The notes beneath the pieces were generated by a model. The model did not search any database, was not told where the DNA came from, and was given only the letters and a program-made list of their open reading frames with translations. From Aquilaria yunnanensis (taxonomy: Eukaryota > Streptophyta > Magnoliopsida > Malvales > Thymelaeaceae), in contig CM077595.1 in assembly GCA_039654915.1 (NCBI GenBank), forward strand, positions 51,677,501-51,741,500: DNA of 64,000 nt, read 5' to 3'. Position 1 is the first letter of the stretch. Every line of letters begins with the position of its first letter. A program made the position numbers and the translations under genes. Shown here one piece after another: positions 22,463 to 35,240 of this stretch.

Positions 22463-25400
22463 ATGGAGGGCCAAGAGGATAGGAGGATGGAAGTGAGAAA
22501 CAATGATGAGCCAACCATGAGAGAGCTTCAAGAAACTCTCAATAGGCTTGTTGGGAGGATTGAAGACATTGACTTGAGGTTGCCAAGGAGACCAAATCCC
22601 ATCTTGCAACCAAGGAGAGGTCCAAGGAGAGAAGAACCCGAGGAGGAAGAAGGACATTAGCATGACCATGGGCTTCCAAGAAGGGGGGAGCCAAGGGAGG
22701 ACAACAATCTAAGCTCCATCAAATTGTCCATTCCACCTTTTCAAGGGAGGAGTGATCCGAATACATATTGGGAGTGGGAGCAAAAGATTGAGATGGTGTT
22801 GGAGAGCTCTTAAAGCCATGATGAGAAGGAGATTCGTCCCAAGTTACTACTATAGAGATCAACACCTCAAACTTCAAAGGCTTGTGCAAGGCCAAAGGAG
22901 TGTGGAGGACTATCACAAGGGCTTGGAGATGACACTAACCCGAGCCAATATCATTGAGGATGAGGAGGCAACCATTGCTAGATTCATCAATGGCCTTAAC
23001 CATGAGATTGCCAACAAAGTGGAGATGGTGCCATATGTCAACATGGAGGATTTGCTTCACCATGCCACCAAGGCCGAAAGAATCATCAAGAGGTCTAAGG
23101 CATCCAAGATGGCTCAAGGAGGGAGTTCCACATGGAGGGGAACATGGAGCAAGGAGGCACCAAAGCCAAGAATGGAGGCTACCAAGGGAAGCATGTCTCG
23201 GCCTCAACAAGACAAGCCCAAGGTGCCACCCAAAGATGTGCCAAAGTCAAGGGAGATTGAGTGCTTCAAGTGTAGAGGCAAGGGGCACTACATGAGAGAT
23301 TGTCCTAACAAAAAGGTGATGATTCTCAAAGATGATGGTGAGATCACATCCGAGGAGGAGGATGCCATGGAGGAGACCCCACCATTGGAGGAGGATGAGC
23401 AAGACACACTTGAGCCCGAGGAGGGTGACTTTGCTTTTGTTGCTAGGAGAGCTCTAAGTGTGCAAGCCAAGGAGGAGGCCAATCAAAGAGAGTGCATCTT
23501 TCACACTAGATGCCGAATTAAAGATCAAGTGTGCAGCCTCATTGTTGATGGAGGGAGTTGCACCAATGTAGCAAGTTCAACCATGGTGGAGAAATTGAAG
23601 CTTCCAACACAAAAACACCCACAACCATATAAGCTTCAATGGTTGAATGATGCCGGGGAGGTAAAAGTGGTAAAGCAAGTTTCGGTTAAATTCAAAATTG
23701 GTACTTACCATGATGAAATTCTTTGTGATATTGTTCCTATGCATGCTTGCCATATTTTGCTTGGAAGGCCGTGGCAATTTGATAAGAAGGTCACACATGA
23801 CGGAGAGAAAAACTTGTACTCATTTCTCCATGAAGGAAGGCCGGTTACACTTAGCCCACTTTCACCACAACAAGTTTTGGAGGATCAAAGGAAACTTCAA
23901 AGTAAGGTTGAGAGAAAAATAAATGAGGGGAAAGTTGAGGGCAAGAGTGAAGAGGGGAAAGCCGAGAGACAAAATGAAAGAACAAGTGAGGTGAGTGACC
24001 ATGAGGGGAAGAAGAGTGGAGAGTTCCCGAGAGAAAAGAATAAGAGGAAGTTGAGTGGCAAAAAAGAGTGCTATATTGCTAAAATGAGTGATGTGAGGAA
24101 AGCCATTCAAGCACAAAGACCAGTGCTTCTTTTAATTTACAAAGAATGTTTACTTGTTGTCAATGATCTAACACATCTTCATAGTGTTGTTGTGTCTTTG
24201 TTGCAGGACTTTGAAGATGTTTTCCCTGAAGATCCGAGGGGTTTGCCTCCAATTAGAGGCATTGAGCATCAAATAGACCTAGTCCCGGGAACACCAATTC
24301 CGAATAGGCCAGCCTATAGAACCAATCCCGAGGAGACTAAAGAGATTGAGAAGCAAGTAAAGGAGTTGTTGGACAAAGGCCTTGTGAGGGAAAGTTTGAG
24401 TCCTTGTGTCGTGCCTGTACTTTTGGTGCCAAAGGAGGATGGCTCATGGCGCATGTGCATGGATTGTAGGCCTGTCAACAAGATCACTGTAAAGTATAGA
24501 CATCCTATTCCTAGACTTGATGATATGCTTGATGAGTTGCATGGTTCTACTTTGTTTTCAAAGATTGATTTAAAAAGTGGGTACCATCAAATTAGAATGA
24601 GGGAAGGGGATGAATGGAAAACTGCTTTCAAAACCAAGTTTGGACTTTATGAATGGTTAGTTATGCCTTTTGGACTAACTAATGCTCCTAGTACTTTCAT
24701 GAGACTTATGAATCATGTCTTGCGTGACTTCATTGGAAAGTTTGTTGTTGTGTACTTTGATGATATCCTAGTATATAGTAAGAACTTAGAAGAGCATGTT
24801 GGACACCTCACACAAGTACTAAGCACCTTAAGAGGACAAAAGTTGTATGCTAACTTGAAGAAGTACTCTTTTTGTGTTGACAAAGTTGTTTTCCTTGGAT
24901 TTGTTCTGAGTTCACATGGAATTGAGGTAGATCAAGAGAAGGTGAGAGCCATACAAGAATGGCCGACGCCAACATCCATTACTGAGGTGAGATCATTCCA
25001 TGGGTTAGCTAGCTTCTATAGGAGGTTTGTTAGAAATTTTTCTACCATTGCTGCACCTCTAACTGAAGTTATAAAGAAGAATGTAAGATTTAAGTGGGGA
25101 AAAGCTCAAGAAGATGCTTTCGGGTTGTTAAAAGACAAGTTATGCCATGCACCACTTTTAGCTTTGCCTAACTTTGCTAATACTTTTGAAGTTGAGTGTG
25201 ATGCTTCAGGTATAGGCATTGGAGCTGTGTTGATCCAAGGAGGCCGCCCCATTGCATACTTTAGTGAGAAGTTGAATGGTGCTAGCTTGAACTATCCCAC
25301 ATATGACAAGGAGCTCTATGCTTTGGTAAGAGCTTTGGAGACTTGGCAACATTATTTGTGGCCAAGAGAGTTTGTGATTCACACTGATCACCAAGCCCTT

Positions 25401-27098
25401 AAGTTTCTTAGTGGGCAAGGTAAGTTGAATAGAAGGCATGCTAAATGGGTAGAGTTTATTGAGTCATTCCCATATGTTATCAAATACAAGCAAGGTAAGG
25501 ATATTATAGTGGCGGATGCACTCTCAAGAAGGTATGCTTTACTTTCGGCTTTAGATGCAAAAGTTTTGGGTTTTGAACACTTGAAGGATTTGTATGCTAG
25601 TGATGATGATTTCGGTGAGATTTATTCTAAGTGTTCTAAGTTTGCTTTTGAGAAGTTCTACCAAGTTAATGGCTTTCTTTTCAAAGAAAACAGGTTGTGC
25701 ATACCAAAGACATCTTTGAGGGAATTGCTCACAAATGAAGCTCATTGTGGAGGACTTATGGGTCACTTTGGACAAGCCAAAACTTTGCATACTTTGAAGG
25801 AACATTACCATTGGCCGAATATGGCAAAGGATGTGAAGAAGGTATGTGAGCAATGCATTGCATGTAGGAAAGCAAAATCCACTCACACTTCACATGGGTT
25901 ATACACACCACTTCCTACACCTAGTCATCCATGGGTAGATATTTCTATGGACTTCATTGTTGGATTGCCTAGGACTAAAGGAAACCGTGACTCAATCTTT
26001 GTTGTTGTTGATAGGTTTTCTAAGATGGCTCATTTTATTCCATGCAATAAAACTGATGATGCTATTCATGTGGCTGAATTGTTTTTCAAAGAAATTGTTA
26101 GACTTCATGGTGTTCCTAGAACAATAGTTTCGGATAGAGATACTAAGTTTTTAAGCCACTTTTGGAGGACTTTGTGGGGTAAGTTAGGAACTAAGCTTTT
26201 GTTTTCTACATCTTGTCACCCACAAACTGATGGGTAAACTGAGGTAACTAATAGGACTTTAGGTTCCATGCTTAGGGCTATCATTGGTAAAAATTTGAAA
26301 GCTTGGGAAGATTGTTTGCCTCATGTAGAATTTGCTTATAATAGATCCATGCATTCTACTACTAATTTGTCACCTTTTGAGATTGTTTATGGTTTTAATC
26401 CTTTAACTCCATTGGATCTTTTACCATTACCTACTCATGAGGTATCTAGTTTGGATGGTAGTAAAAAGGCCGAGAGCATCAAGAAGTTGCATGAGAAGGT
26501 TAAGCAACAAATTGAAATAAAAAATCAACAAGTTGCTAAAAAAGCCAATCAAGGCCGAAGGAGAGTTGTGTTTGAGCCTGGAGATTGGGTTTGGTTACAC
26601 ATGAGAAAAGAAAGATTTCCAGCTGCAAGGAGGACTAAGCTTCATCCAAGAGGAGATGGTCCATTCCAAGTCATTAAAAAGATCAATGACAACGCATACA
26701 TGCTAGACTTGCCGGGTGAGTATAATGTGAGTGCTACTTTTAATGTTTCTGATTTGTCTCTATTTGAACATGCAGATTCATGGATGAATCCTTCTAAGGA
26801 AGGGGGAGTTGATATGATCAAGGAAGGCACACATGGAGAAGGCAAGGACCCATTGAAGGTTTCTAGTGGACCTATGACAAGGAAGAAAGCTAAGGAGCTC
26901 TCAAGTGCACTACAAGGCTTTGTTTCAAGTTTCTTCATGGAGAATGGACATGAAACTTCACAAGGAGCTGCTGGAACTTTCAAGACACGATATGGACATG
27001 ATGGATATGCTTGGTACTCAGTTCTGGAGTGCTTAGATAAGTCACAAAACAAGGACACCAAGGACACCACTCAAAGTGCACCATTTGAGCCACCTTAA
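22463..27098 (+). pseudogene. G2 gag-pol polyprotein, interrupted
   Basis: Start ATG at 22463. Lesions: TGG to TAG at 22658-22660; a deletion of about 130 bp at about 22800 removing the middle of gag and shifting frame; CAA to TAA at 26235-26237. From 22800 onward a single frame holds the zinc knuckle (CFKC...GHYMRDC, 23262-23303), aspartic protease ([11 protein letters not shown], about 23545), RT (YFDD, 24753-24764), RNase H (ECDASG, Asp at 25200), the integrase HHCC finger (about 25743-25867) and integrase residues Asp 25950, Asp 26133 and Glu 26241. The stop falls two codons before that Glu. After it the same frame carries the GPF module (about 26656) and runs through the polypurine tract about 95 codons into the 3' LTR (GPMTRKKAKEL), ending at 27096-27098. 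Confidence 0.92.
26796..26809 (+). other. Polypurine tract, G2
   Basis: AAGGAAGGGGGAGT, immediately before the 3' LTR; it also encodes part of the polyprotein (KEGGV). Confidence 0.9.
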
Positions 27099-27796
27099 GT
27101 GTTCTTGATGCATTTTGTGTCCACAAGCTGGATTTTTGAGCTCTAACTTTCTAGACCTTCATTACCACATCTAATATGAAGATTCATGCCATTGGAACTC
27201 AAAGATTCAAGCTTGGAGCTGAAGATACAAGAGAGAACCTTAAAGTGCCCAAAATGCACCCAAAAAGGCTATTTGGGAGTTTTCGGGTTTAATCTTGTAT
27301 TTATATTTTATTTTCGTTCAAATCCTATTTAGATACATTATTTAGGAAGTTATTTAGGCTATGTAATAGTTTTAAATCATTTTGGGCAAGTGGAATACGC
27401 TGCTTTCATTAAACTTGTTCAAACTAGGAATTAGAGTCCTAATTTGACTAGGATTTCCTATGTCTTTGTATCTAGGATTCCTAAGGGATTTAGGCTGCGA
27501 ATTTTGCCCAGCTTTTAACCCTAGTTTAGGCCTATATAAAGGCACATATTCTGGATGTAAAGACACAGATTATTGCCGAAATAATATTGCTCTTTGGAGA
27601 GGTTTTCTCTTTGGTTCTTGGCGCACTGCCTTGGTGCACAAGTGTGCTTGTGTTCTTGGAGTTCTATACTTCTCGTTTCTAATCACAGGTTGATTAGGGG
27701 TGGGGGTCTTCAAACCCAGTCTCTTTGATGTCTTGTGGAGCTTGAAAAACATCTTGGGCGAGTTTCATGGTCGTTATACCATCGGGGTTCGCATCA
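26810..27796 (+). repeat. G2 3' LTR
   Basis: 987 bp, matching the 5' LTR with about twelve substitutions by eye. TATA box at 27533-27541. The first 289 bp form the 3' end of the gag-pol frame. Confidence 0.95.
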
Positions 27797-27801
27797 GTAA
27801 T

Positions 27802-28902
27802 GAACCCAAGCCGAGTGAAGAAAGAAAGACCTACAGAGAAGCCATAATTTCATCTAACATAACAAAGTCTTCTAGTGTTGTGTTGTCTTCTTTTCAGGAC
27901 TTAAGTGGATATGAACTTCAAGAATCAAGTGAGTTGTTGCCCATTAAAGAAGTTGGTGTTCCTAATATTCTAAGCCATGTCCCATGCATCAAACCAATGA
28001 AGGAGGTTGAAAAGGAACAATTTGAGGTGACTCCAAGTGATTTCATATGCAAAAGTTTGCCTAACATTGTTTCTTATCCTATGTTTGAAGGGGATGAAAT
28101 TAATGTAACTCCAACCGAAGTCATTGAGTGCAAAGGTGAAAATTTTATGGTTCCTACACCGAAAGAAGATACTTGGAGACTAAGTCCAACCACTGTAATG
28201 TATTTCTTCCTAACACCTAGATTTGATGTAGTTTTGCATGAAAATTTCAAACAATGTGTGTTTGCTTGCAATGTTATTTTGACAAATGGTTTTCATGAAA
28301 CTAGATTAAGAGAAGGAAGTAAGCATGGAAATTTGACAAAATTTCGTTTAAAAGCCTCTAATTCTTTGGTTTTGTCAAATCATCTTTGGAATTGCTTGAG
28401 TTTCTCTAAAGAAAAATCTGTTTTGGAGTCTTTTGTTTTTGAATTTGCTTGTTTTGCATCCGTCTCACATTGTTTTGTTTTGTCTCAAGTAAAATCTATT
28501 TCTTTGGAATTTTTCTTGCATAAATTTGTTTTTATACATGCATTACATACTTCTTTGATTTTCATTTATATTCAGCCCATTTTTGTGTGTCAATCTTTAA
28601 TTTCCAGCAAGTATCTTTTTGTCATGACACATGCATTACGCAAACTTTTGAGTCTTGACCTTTTTGCTTTATGTCCAAACCTAAGAGTTTTCATTTTGAG
28701 TGAAAATTCTGGATTTAAATTCAGCCTTTTATGGAGGTATGTTGAATCCTTTTTTTTGTGTCACATCCCATGCACAAATTTCATGCATTGTTGTGCATAT
28801 ACATACAAAAATAAGTTTGATCTTGTTTCATTTAAAATGCTTAGGATTTTTGTGAAATTGTTGCATCCTAGTTTGGTTATTAGTCTAGGCCACATTGTGT
28901 TC
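27802..28902 (+). CDS. NA3 domain X (unknown), continuation of the gag-X frame
   Basis: I do not recognise this protein. The frame is the direct continuation of the gag frame ending at 20543 and stays open for about 367 codons until the satellite junction. It begins EPKPSEERKTYREAI, has an acidic and polar first third (SELLPIKEVGVPN, CKGENFMVPTPKEDTWRL), then a Phe-, Leu- and Cys-rich part (VMYFFLTPRFDVVLHE; HALRKLLSLDLFALCPNL; FMHCCAYTYKNKF). The same protein is readable in NA1 and NA2. A stretch near the start (SVVLSSFQDLSGYE) resembles the G2 segment just before RT ([14 protein letters not shown]), so X may have grown from decayed or replaced pol. No zinc, nuclease or polymerase motif is seen. 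Confidence 0.7.
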
Positions 28903-31900
28903 GAAACATTCACAAGATTTTTGGAATGAAATAGGGACATTCACAACTAGTTTGGAAAGAATGTAAACAGTCAAAACTTGTTTGGAATGAAATGGAAATA
29001 TTCACAACTTGTTTGGAATGAAATTGGAACGCTCACAACTTGTTTGGAATGAAATGGAAACATTCCCAACTTGTTTCGAATAAAGTGGAAACATTCACAA
29101 CTTGTTTGGAATGAAATGGAAACATTCACAACATGTTTGGAATGAAATGGAAACATTCATAACTTGTTTCGAATGAAATGGAAACAACATCTTTGGAATG
29201 AAATGGAAACATTCACAACCTGTTTGGAATGAAATGGAAACATTCATAACTTGTTTCGAATGAAATGGAAACAACATCTTTGGAATGAAATCAAAACATT
29301 CACAACTTGTTTGGAATGAAATGGAAACATTCACAACATCTTTGGAATGAAGTGGAAATGCTCAAAACTTGTTGGGAATAAAGTGGAAACATTCACAACG
29401 TGTTTGGAATGAAATGAAAACATTCACAACTTCTTTGGAATGAAATGGAAACATTTATAACATCTTTGGAATGAAATGGAAACATTCACAACTTGTTTGG
29501 AATGAAGTGGAAACATTCAAAACTTGTTTCGAATGAAGTGGAAACATTCACAACTTGTTTGTAATGAAATGGAAACATTCACAGCCTCTTTGGAATGAAT
29601 TGGGGACATTCACAACTAGATTGGAATGAATGGAAACATTCAAAACTTTTTTGGAATGAAATTGGAAACATTCACAACTTGTTTGGAATGAAATTGGAAC
29701 ATTCACAACTTATTTGGAATAAAATGGAAACATTCACAAGTTGTTTGGAATGAAATGGAAACATTCAAAACTTGATTGGATTGAAATGGAAACATTCACA
29801 ACTTGTTTGGAATGAAGTGGAAATGCTCAAAACTTGTTTGGAATGAAGTGGAAACGCTCAAAACTTGTTTGGAATAAAGTGGAAACATTCACAACTTGTT
29901 TGGAATGAAGTGGAAACATTCACAACTTGTTTGGAATGAAAGGGAAACATTCACAACTTCTTTGGAATCAAGTGAGGACATTCACAACTAGTTTGGAATG
30001 AATGGAAACATTCAAAACTTGTTTGGAGTGAAAAGGAAACTTTCACAACTTGTATGGAATGAAATTGGAATGTTCACAACTTGTTTAGAATGAATGGAAA
30101 CATTCAAAAATTTTCTGGAATGAAATGGAAACATTCACAACCTGTTTGGATTGAAATTGGAAGATTAACAACTTGTTTGGAATGAAATCCAAACATTCAC
30201 AACTTGTTTGGAATGAAATTGAAACATTCACAACTTGTTTGGAATGAAATTGAAACATTCACAACTTGTTTGGAATGAAATCAAAACATTCACCAGTTAT
30301 TTGGAATGAAATGGGGACACTGACAACTAGTTTGGAATGAATGGAAACGTTCAAAACTTGTTTGGAATGAAATGGGCACTTTCACAACTTGTTTCGGATG
30401 AAATTGGAACCTTCACAACTTGTTTGGAATGAAATGGAAACACTCACAACTTCTTTGGAATGAAATGGAAACATTCACAAGTTGTTTGGAATGAAATGGA
30501 AACATTCACAATTTGTTTGGAATGAAGTGGAAACATTCAAAACCTGTTGGCAAGAAATAGAGCCATTCACAACTTGTTTGGGATGAAATTGGAACACTCA
30601 CAACTAGTTTGGAATGAAATGGAAACATTCACAGCTTGTTTGGAATGAAATGGAAACATTCACAAATTGTTTTGAAAGAAATGGAAACATTCACAACTTG
30701 TTTGGAAAGAAATGGAAACATTCAAAACTTGTTTGGAATGAAATGGAAACATTCACAACTTGTTTTGGAATGAAATTGAAACATTCACAGCTTCTTTGGA
30801 ATGAAATGGAAGCATTCAAAACTTGTTTCGAATGAAATGGAAACATTCAAAACTTGTTTGGAATGAGATGGAAACATTCACAACTTGTTTGGAATGAAAT
30901 TGGAACATTCACAACTTGTTTGGAATTAAATTGAAACATTCCCAAATTGTTTGCAAAGAAATGGACACGTTCACAACTTGTTTGGAATGAAATGGAAACT
31001 TTCACAACTTGTTTGGAATGAAATTGAAACATTCACAACTTGTTTCGAATGAAATGGAAACATTCACAACTTGCTTGGAATGAAGTGGAAACATTCACAA
31101 CTTGTTTGGAATTAAGTGGAAACTTTCAAAACTTGTTTTGGATTGAAGTGGAAACATTCACAAATTGTTTGGAATGAAATGGAAACATTCACAACTTGTT
31201 TCGAACGGAATGGAAACAACATCTTTGGAATGAAATTGAAACATTCACAACTTGTTTGGGGTGAAATGGAAGCATTCACAACTTCTTTGGAATAAGTGGA
31301 AACACCCACAACTTGTTTGGAATGAAATGAAAACATTCAGAACTTATTTGGAATGAAATGGGGACCTTCACATCTAGTTTGGAATGAATGGCAACATTCA
31401 AAACATGTTTGGAATGAAATGGAAACACTCACAACTTGTTTGGAATGAAATTGGAACATTCGTAACTTGTTTGGAATGAAATGGAAACGTTCACAACTTC
31501 TTGGGAATGAAATTGAAACATTGACAACATCTTTGGAATGAACTTGAAACATTCACAACATATTTTTAATGAAATGGAAACAATCACAACTTGTTTAGAA
31601 TGAAGTCGAAACATTCAAAAGTTCTTTGGAATGAAGTGGAAACTTTCAAAACTTGTTTGGAATGCAGTGGAAACATTCACAACTTCTTGGGAATGAAATG
31701 GCAACATTCACAAGTTGTTTGGAATGAAATGGAAACATGAAACATTCACAACTTGTTTGGAATGAACTGGAAACATTCACAACTTGTTTGGAATGAAGTG
31801 GAAACTTTCACAACTTATTTGGAATGAAATGGAAACATTCACAAGATTTTTGGAATGAAATAGGGACATTCACAACTAGTTTGGAAAGAATGTAAACATT

Positions 31901-33837
31901 CAAAACTTGTTTGGAATGAAATGGAAATATTCACAACTTGTTTGGAATGAAATGGAAATATTCACAACTTGTTTGGAATGAAATTGGAACGTTCACAACT
32001 TGTTTGGAATGAAATGGAAACATTCCCAACTTGTTTCGAATAAAGTGGTAACATTCACAACTTGTTTGGAATGAAATCGAAACATTCACAACTTGTTTGG
32101 AATGAAATGGAAACATTCATAACTTGTTTCGAATGAAATGGAAACAACATCTTTGGAATGAAATCAAAACATTCACAACTTGTTTGGAATGAAATGGAAA
32201 CATTCACAACATCTTTGGAATGAAGTGGAAACATTCGCAACGTGTTTGGAATGAAATGAAAACATTCACAACTTCTTTGGAATGAAATGGAAACATTTAT
32301 AACATCTTTGGAATGAAATGGAAACATTCACAACTTGTTTGGAATGAAGTGGAAACATTCAAAACTTGTTTCGAATGAAGTGGAAACATTTACAACTTGT
32401 TTGTAATGAAATGGAAACATTCACAGCCTCTTTGGAATCAATTGAGGACATTCACAACTAGATTGGAATGAATGGAAACATTCAAAACTTTTTTGGAATG
32501 AAATTGGAAACATTCACAACTTGTTTGGAATGAAATTGGAACATTCACAACTTATTTGGAATAAAATGGAAACATTCACAAGTTGTTTGGAATGAAATGG
32601 AAACATTCAAAACTTGATTGGATTGAAATGGAAACATTCACAACTTGTTTGGAATGAAGTGGAAATTCTCAAAACTTGTTTGGAATGAAGTGGAAACACT
32701 CAAAACTTGTTTGGAATAAAGTGGAAACATTCACAACTTGTTTGGAATGAAGTGGAAACATTCACAACTTGTTTGGAATGAAAGGGAAACATTCACAACT
32801 TCTTTGGAATCAAGTGAGGACATTCACAACTAGTTTGGAATGAATGGAAACATTCAAAACTTGTTTGGAGTGAAAAGGAAACTTTCACAACTTGTATGGA
32901 ATGAAATTGGAATGTTCACAACTTGTTTAGAATGAATGGAAACATTCAAAAATTTTCTGGAATGAAATGGAAACATTCACAACCTGTTTGGATTGAAATT
33001 GGAATATTAACAACTTGTTTGGAATTCATTCCAAACATTCACAACTTGTTTGGAATGAAATTGAAACATTCAGAACTTGTTTGGAATGAAATCAAAACAT
33101 TCACCAGTTATTTGGAATGAAATGGGTACACTGACAACTAGTTTGGAATGAATGGAAACGTTCAAAACTTGTTTGGAATGAAATGGGCACTTTCACAACT
33201 TGTTTCGGATCAAATTGGAACCTTCACAACTTGTTTGGAATGAAATGGAAACACTCACAACTTCTTTGGAATGAAATGGAAACATTCACAAGTTGTTTGG
33301 AATGAAATGTAAACATTCACAATTTGTTTGGAATGAAGTGGAAACATTCAAAACTTGTTGGCAAGAAATAGAGACATTCACAACTTGTTTGGGATGAAAT
33401 TGGAACACTCACAACTAGTTTGGAATGAAATGGAAACATTCACAACTTGTTTGGAATGAAATGGAAACATTCACAAATTGTTTTGAAAGAAATGGAAACA
33501 TTCACAACTTGTTTGGAAAGAAATGGAAACATTCAAAACTTGTTTGGAATGAAATGGAAACATTCACAAATTGTTTGGAAAGAAATGGACACGTTCGCAA
33601 CTTGTTTGAAATGAAATGGAAACATTCACAACTTGTTTGGAATGAAATTGTAACATTCACAACTTGTTTGGAATGAAATTGAAACATTCACAACTTGCTT
33701 GGAATGAAGTGGAAACATTCACAACTTGTTTGGAATTAAGTGGAAACATTCAAAACTTGTTTGGATTGAAGTGGAAACATTCACAACTTGTTTGGAATGA
33801 AATGGAAACATTCACAACTTCTTTGGCACGAAATGGA
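28903..33837 (+). repeat. 31-bp satellite, array 2
   Basis: About 160 monomers, same strand as array 1. The variant GAATGTAAAC recurs at 28959 and 31888 (2929 bp apart) and GGCAAGAAAT at 30549 and 33360 (2811 bp apart), showing a higher-order period of about 2.8-2.9 kb. The distance between these two variants is 1472 bp both in array 1 (15701 to 17173) and in the second repeat here (31888 to 33360). The left edge abuts truncated NA3; the right edge carries the target site of solo LTR B. Confidence 0.95.
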
Positions 33838-34324
33838 TGAAGATTTCAGGGTCTCATGATAACATATCTTTATGTTATCTACTCATGTACATGCCACATG
33901 CATTTTGATTATTTGAGCTCAACCTGGATATAGGCATGCATAATTCTAATTCTTAACATTGCACTTAATATAACATGTTATATAGCATGTCAATTTTACA
34001 TACAAGTTATGTCAAATAAATCCTAGCATGCTACTAAGAACATATATGTAATAAATGGAACGTAGCATGCTGCTAAACCAAGAACGAATGTGCACCTTTC
34101 TTCTTGGTTATCTTTGGCGAAAATATGAAGAGGACTTGATCTTGGAGGAGCACTTTGATGCTTAAATTGAGATGAAGAAATCTCAATGATAATCCACCCA
34201 CAATGCTCTAAATAAGTGTCTAATATTTCGGCTTATTTAAGGAATGGAAGGAGTAGACTTTTCTTTCAAGAAATTGGAGCAAATGGAGTGCCAATCAGTG
34301 CTCAAAATGGCCGGCCACTAAAGG

Positions 34325-34371
34325 TTATTTATAGATGACCAAAAGGCACACCTTTACACCAAGCAAGGTGT
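34325..34371 (-). promoter_or_regulatory. Promoter-proximal hairpin and TATA box, LTR copy B
   Basis: The minus strand has ACACCTTG, an 8-nt spacer, AAAGGTGT (34371-34348), then TATAAATAA (34333-34325). One stem position differs from copies A and C. Confidence 0.55.
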
Positions 34372-34837
34372 TCTTTAAGCGAAAGAACACTTCCTTTGGG
34401 CAAGGGTCATCTATGGTGGCGAAAATACATGTCTCTTTGGCCAAGGAACACTTCCTTTGGCCTCAGAGACATGTCCCTTTGGTCGAGAGACATCTCTTGG
34501 TGCTATAACCAACCCATGGCCGAATATACAAGTCTCTTGATGTCAAAGGACATCATTCTTGGTGCAATAACCACCCCAACCATTGCATGGCCGAATATAC
34601 ATGTCTCTTGATGTCAAAGGACATCATTCTTGGTGCAATAACCACCCGAACCACCCCATGGCCGAATATACATGTCTTTTCACTCAAGGAACACTTCCTT
34701 TGGATGAAAGGACATGTTCTTTTAGCCAATAGTCATCTCTTTTGATGAAGAGGCATACCTTTACACAAAAGATGTGTCTCTTGGTGGTTTTGAGCTAAAA
34801 ACAAGGTGAGCTGGCACAAAGCTAGCTCACTATACTA

Positions 34838-35240
34838 CTTATGCACCATTGAGCTCCTTTGAGCTCCAACCAAGCACCATGAATTGAGGTCCAGCTCCTA
34901 GAGCTGACTATGAGCTGGAGTTAGCTGCTCTCAGCTAAAGTGAACTGAAGTCCAGCTACATTTAGCTACCAAAAGCTGAAGTGAGCTGACTTGAGCTGAC
35001 TTGAGCTAACTTGAGCTAAAGTCCAGCTACTTTGAGCTACTTATAGCTGAAGTGAGCTGACTTGAGCTGAAGTCTAGCTACATTCAGCTACCAGAAGCTG
35101 AAGTGAGCTGACTTGAGCTGAAGTCCAGCTACTTTGAGCTACTTATAGCTAAAGTGAGCTGACTTGAGCTAAAGGGAGCAACTTTTAGCTGCCTTAGATA
35201 GCTGTTCAAGCTATAGTTAGCTCAATGAGCTCAAATCCTA
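34838..35240 (-). repeat. AGCT decamer array in LTR copy B
   Basis: Same AGCTCAAGTC-type units as in copies A and C, with a different number and order of units. Confidence 0.82.

Larger units (their letters stand above)
20544..27796 (+). mobile_element. G2: complete Ty3/gypsy element (CRM-like), coding region damaged
   Basis: A 7253-bp element with two 987-bp LTRs (20544-21530, 26810-27796), primer site, leader, gag-pol and polypurine tract, flanked by GTAAT (20539-20543, 27797-27801). By eye the LTRs differ at about a dozen positions, so the insertion is recent on a plant time scale. Order protease, RT, RNase H, integrase identifies Ty3/gypsy. There is no classical chromodomain, and the frame runs into the 3' LTR. 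The RT and [12 protein letters not shown] region and the VSATFNVSDLS ending recall the CRM clade; this placement is from memory of the family and needs a tree. Confidence 0.93.
17509..28902 (+). mobile_element. NA3: non-autonomous gypsy-like element, 3'-truncated, split by G2
   Basis: 5' LTR (17509-18529), Met-tRNA primer site, leader and gag up to 20543, then the complete G2 element (20544-27796) with target-site copies GTAAT at 20539-20543 and 27797-27801, then the continuation of the same reading frame (27802-28902). The element ends abruptly at about 28902 in satellite. Its 3' third and 3' LTR are missing. No protease, RT or integrase belongs to NA3; after gag it carries domain X. NA1 and NA2 share this layout. 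Confidence 0.88.

Noticed and set aside
27802..28902. Domain X as an envelope-like gene
   Set aside because: There is no N-terminal signal peptide, no clear transmembrane anchor and no separate start. X is in frame with gag and replaces pol rather than following it.
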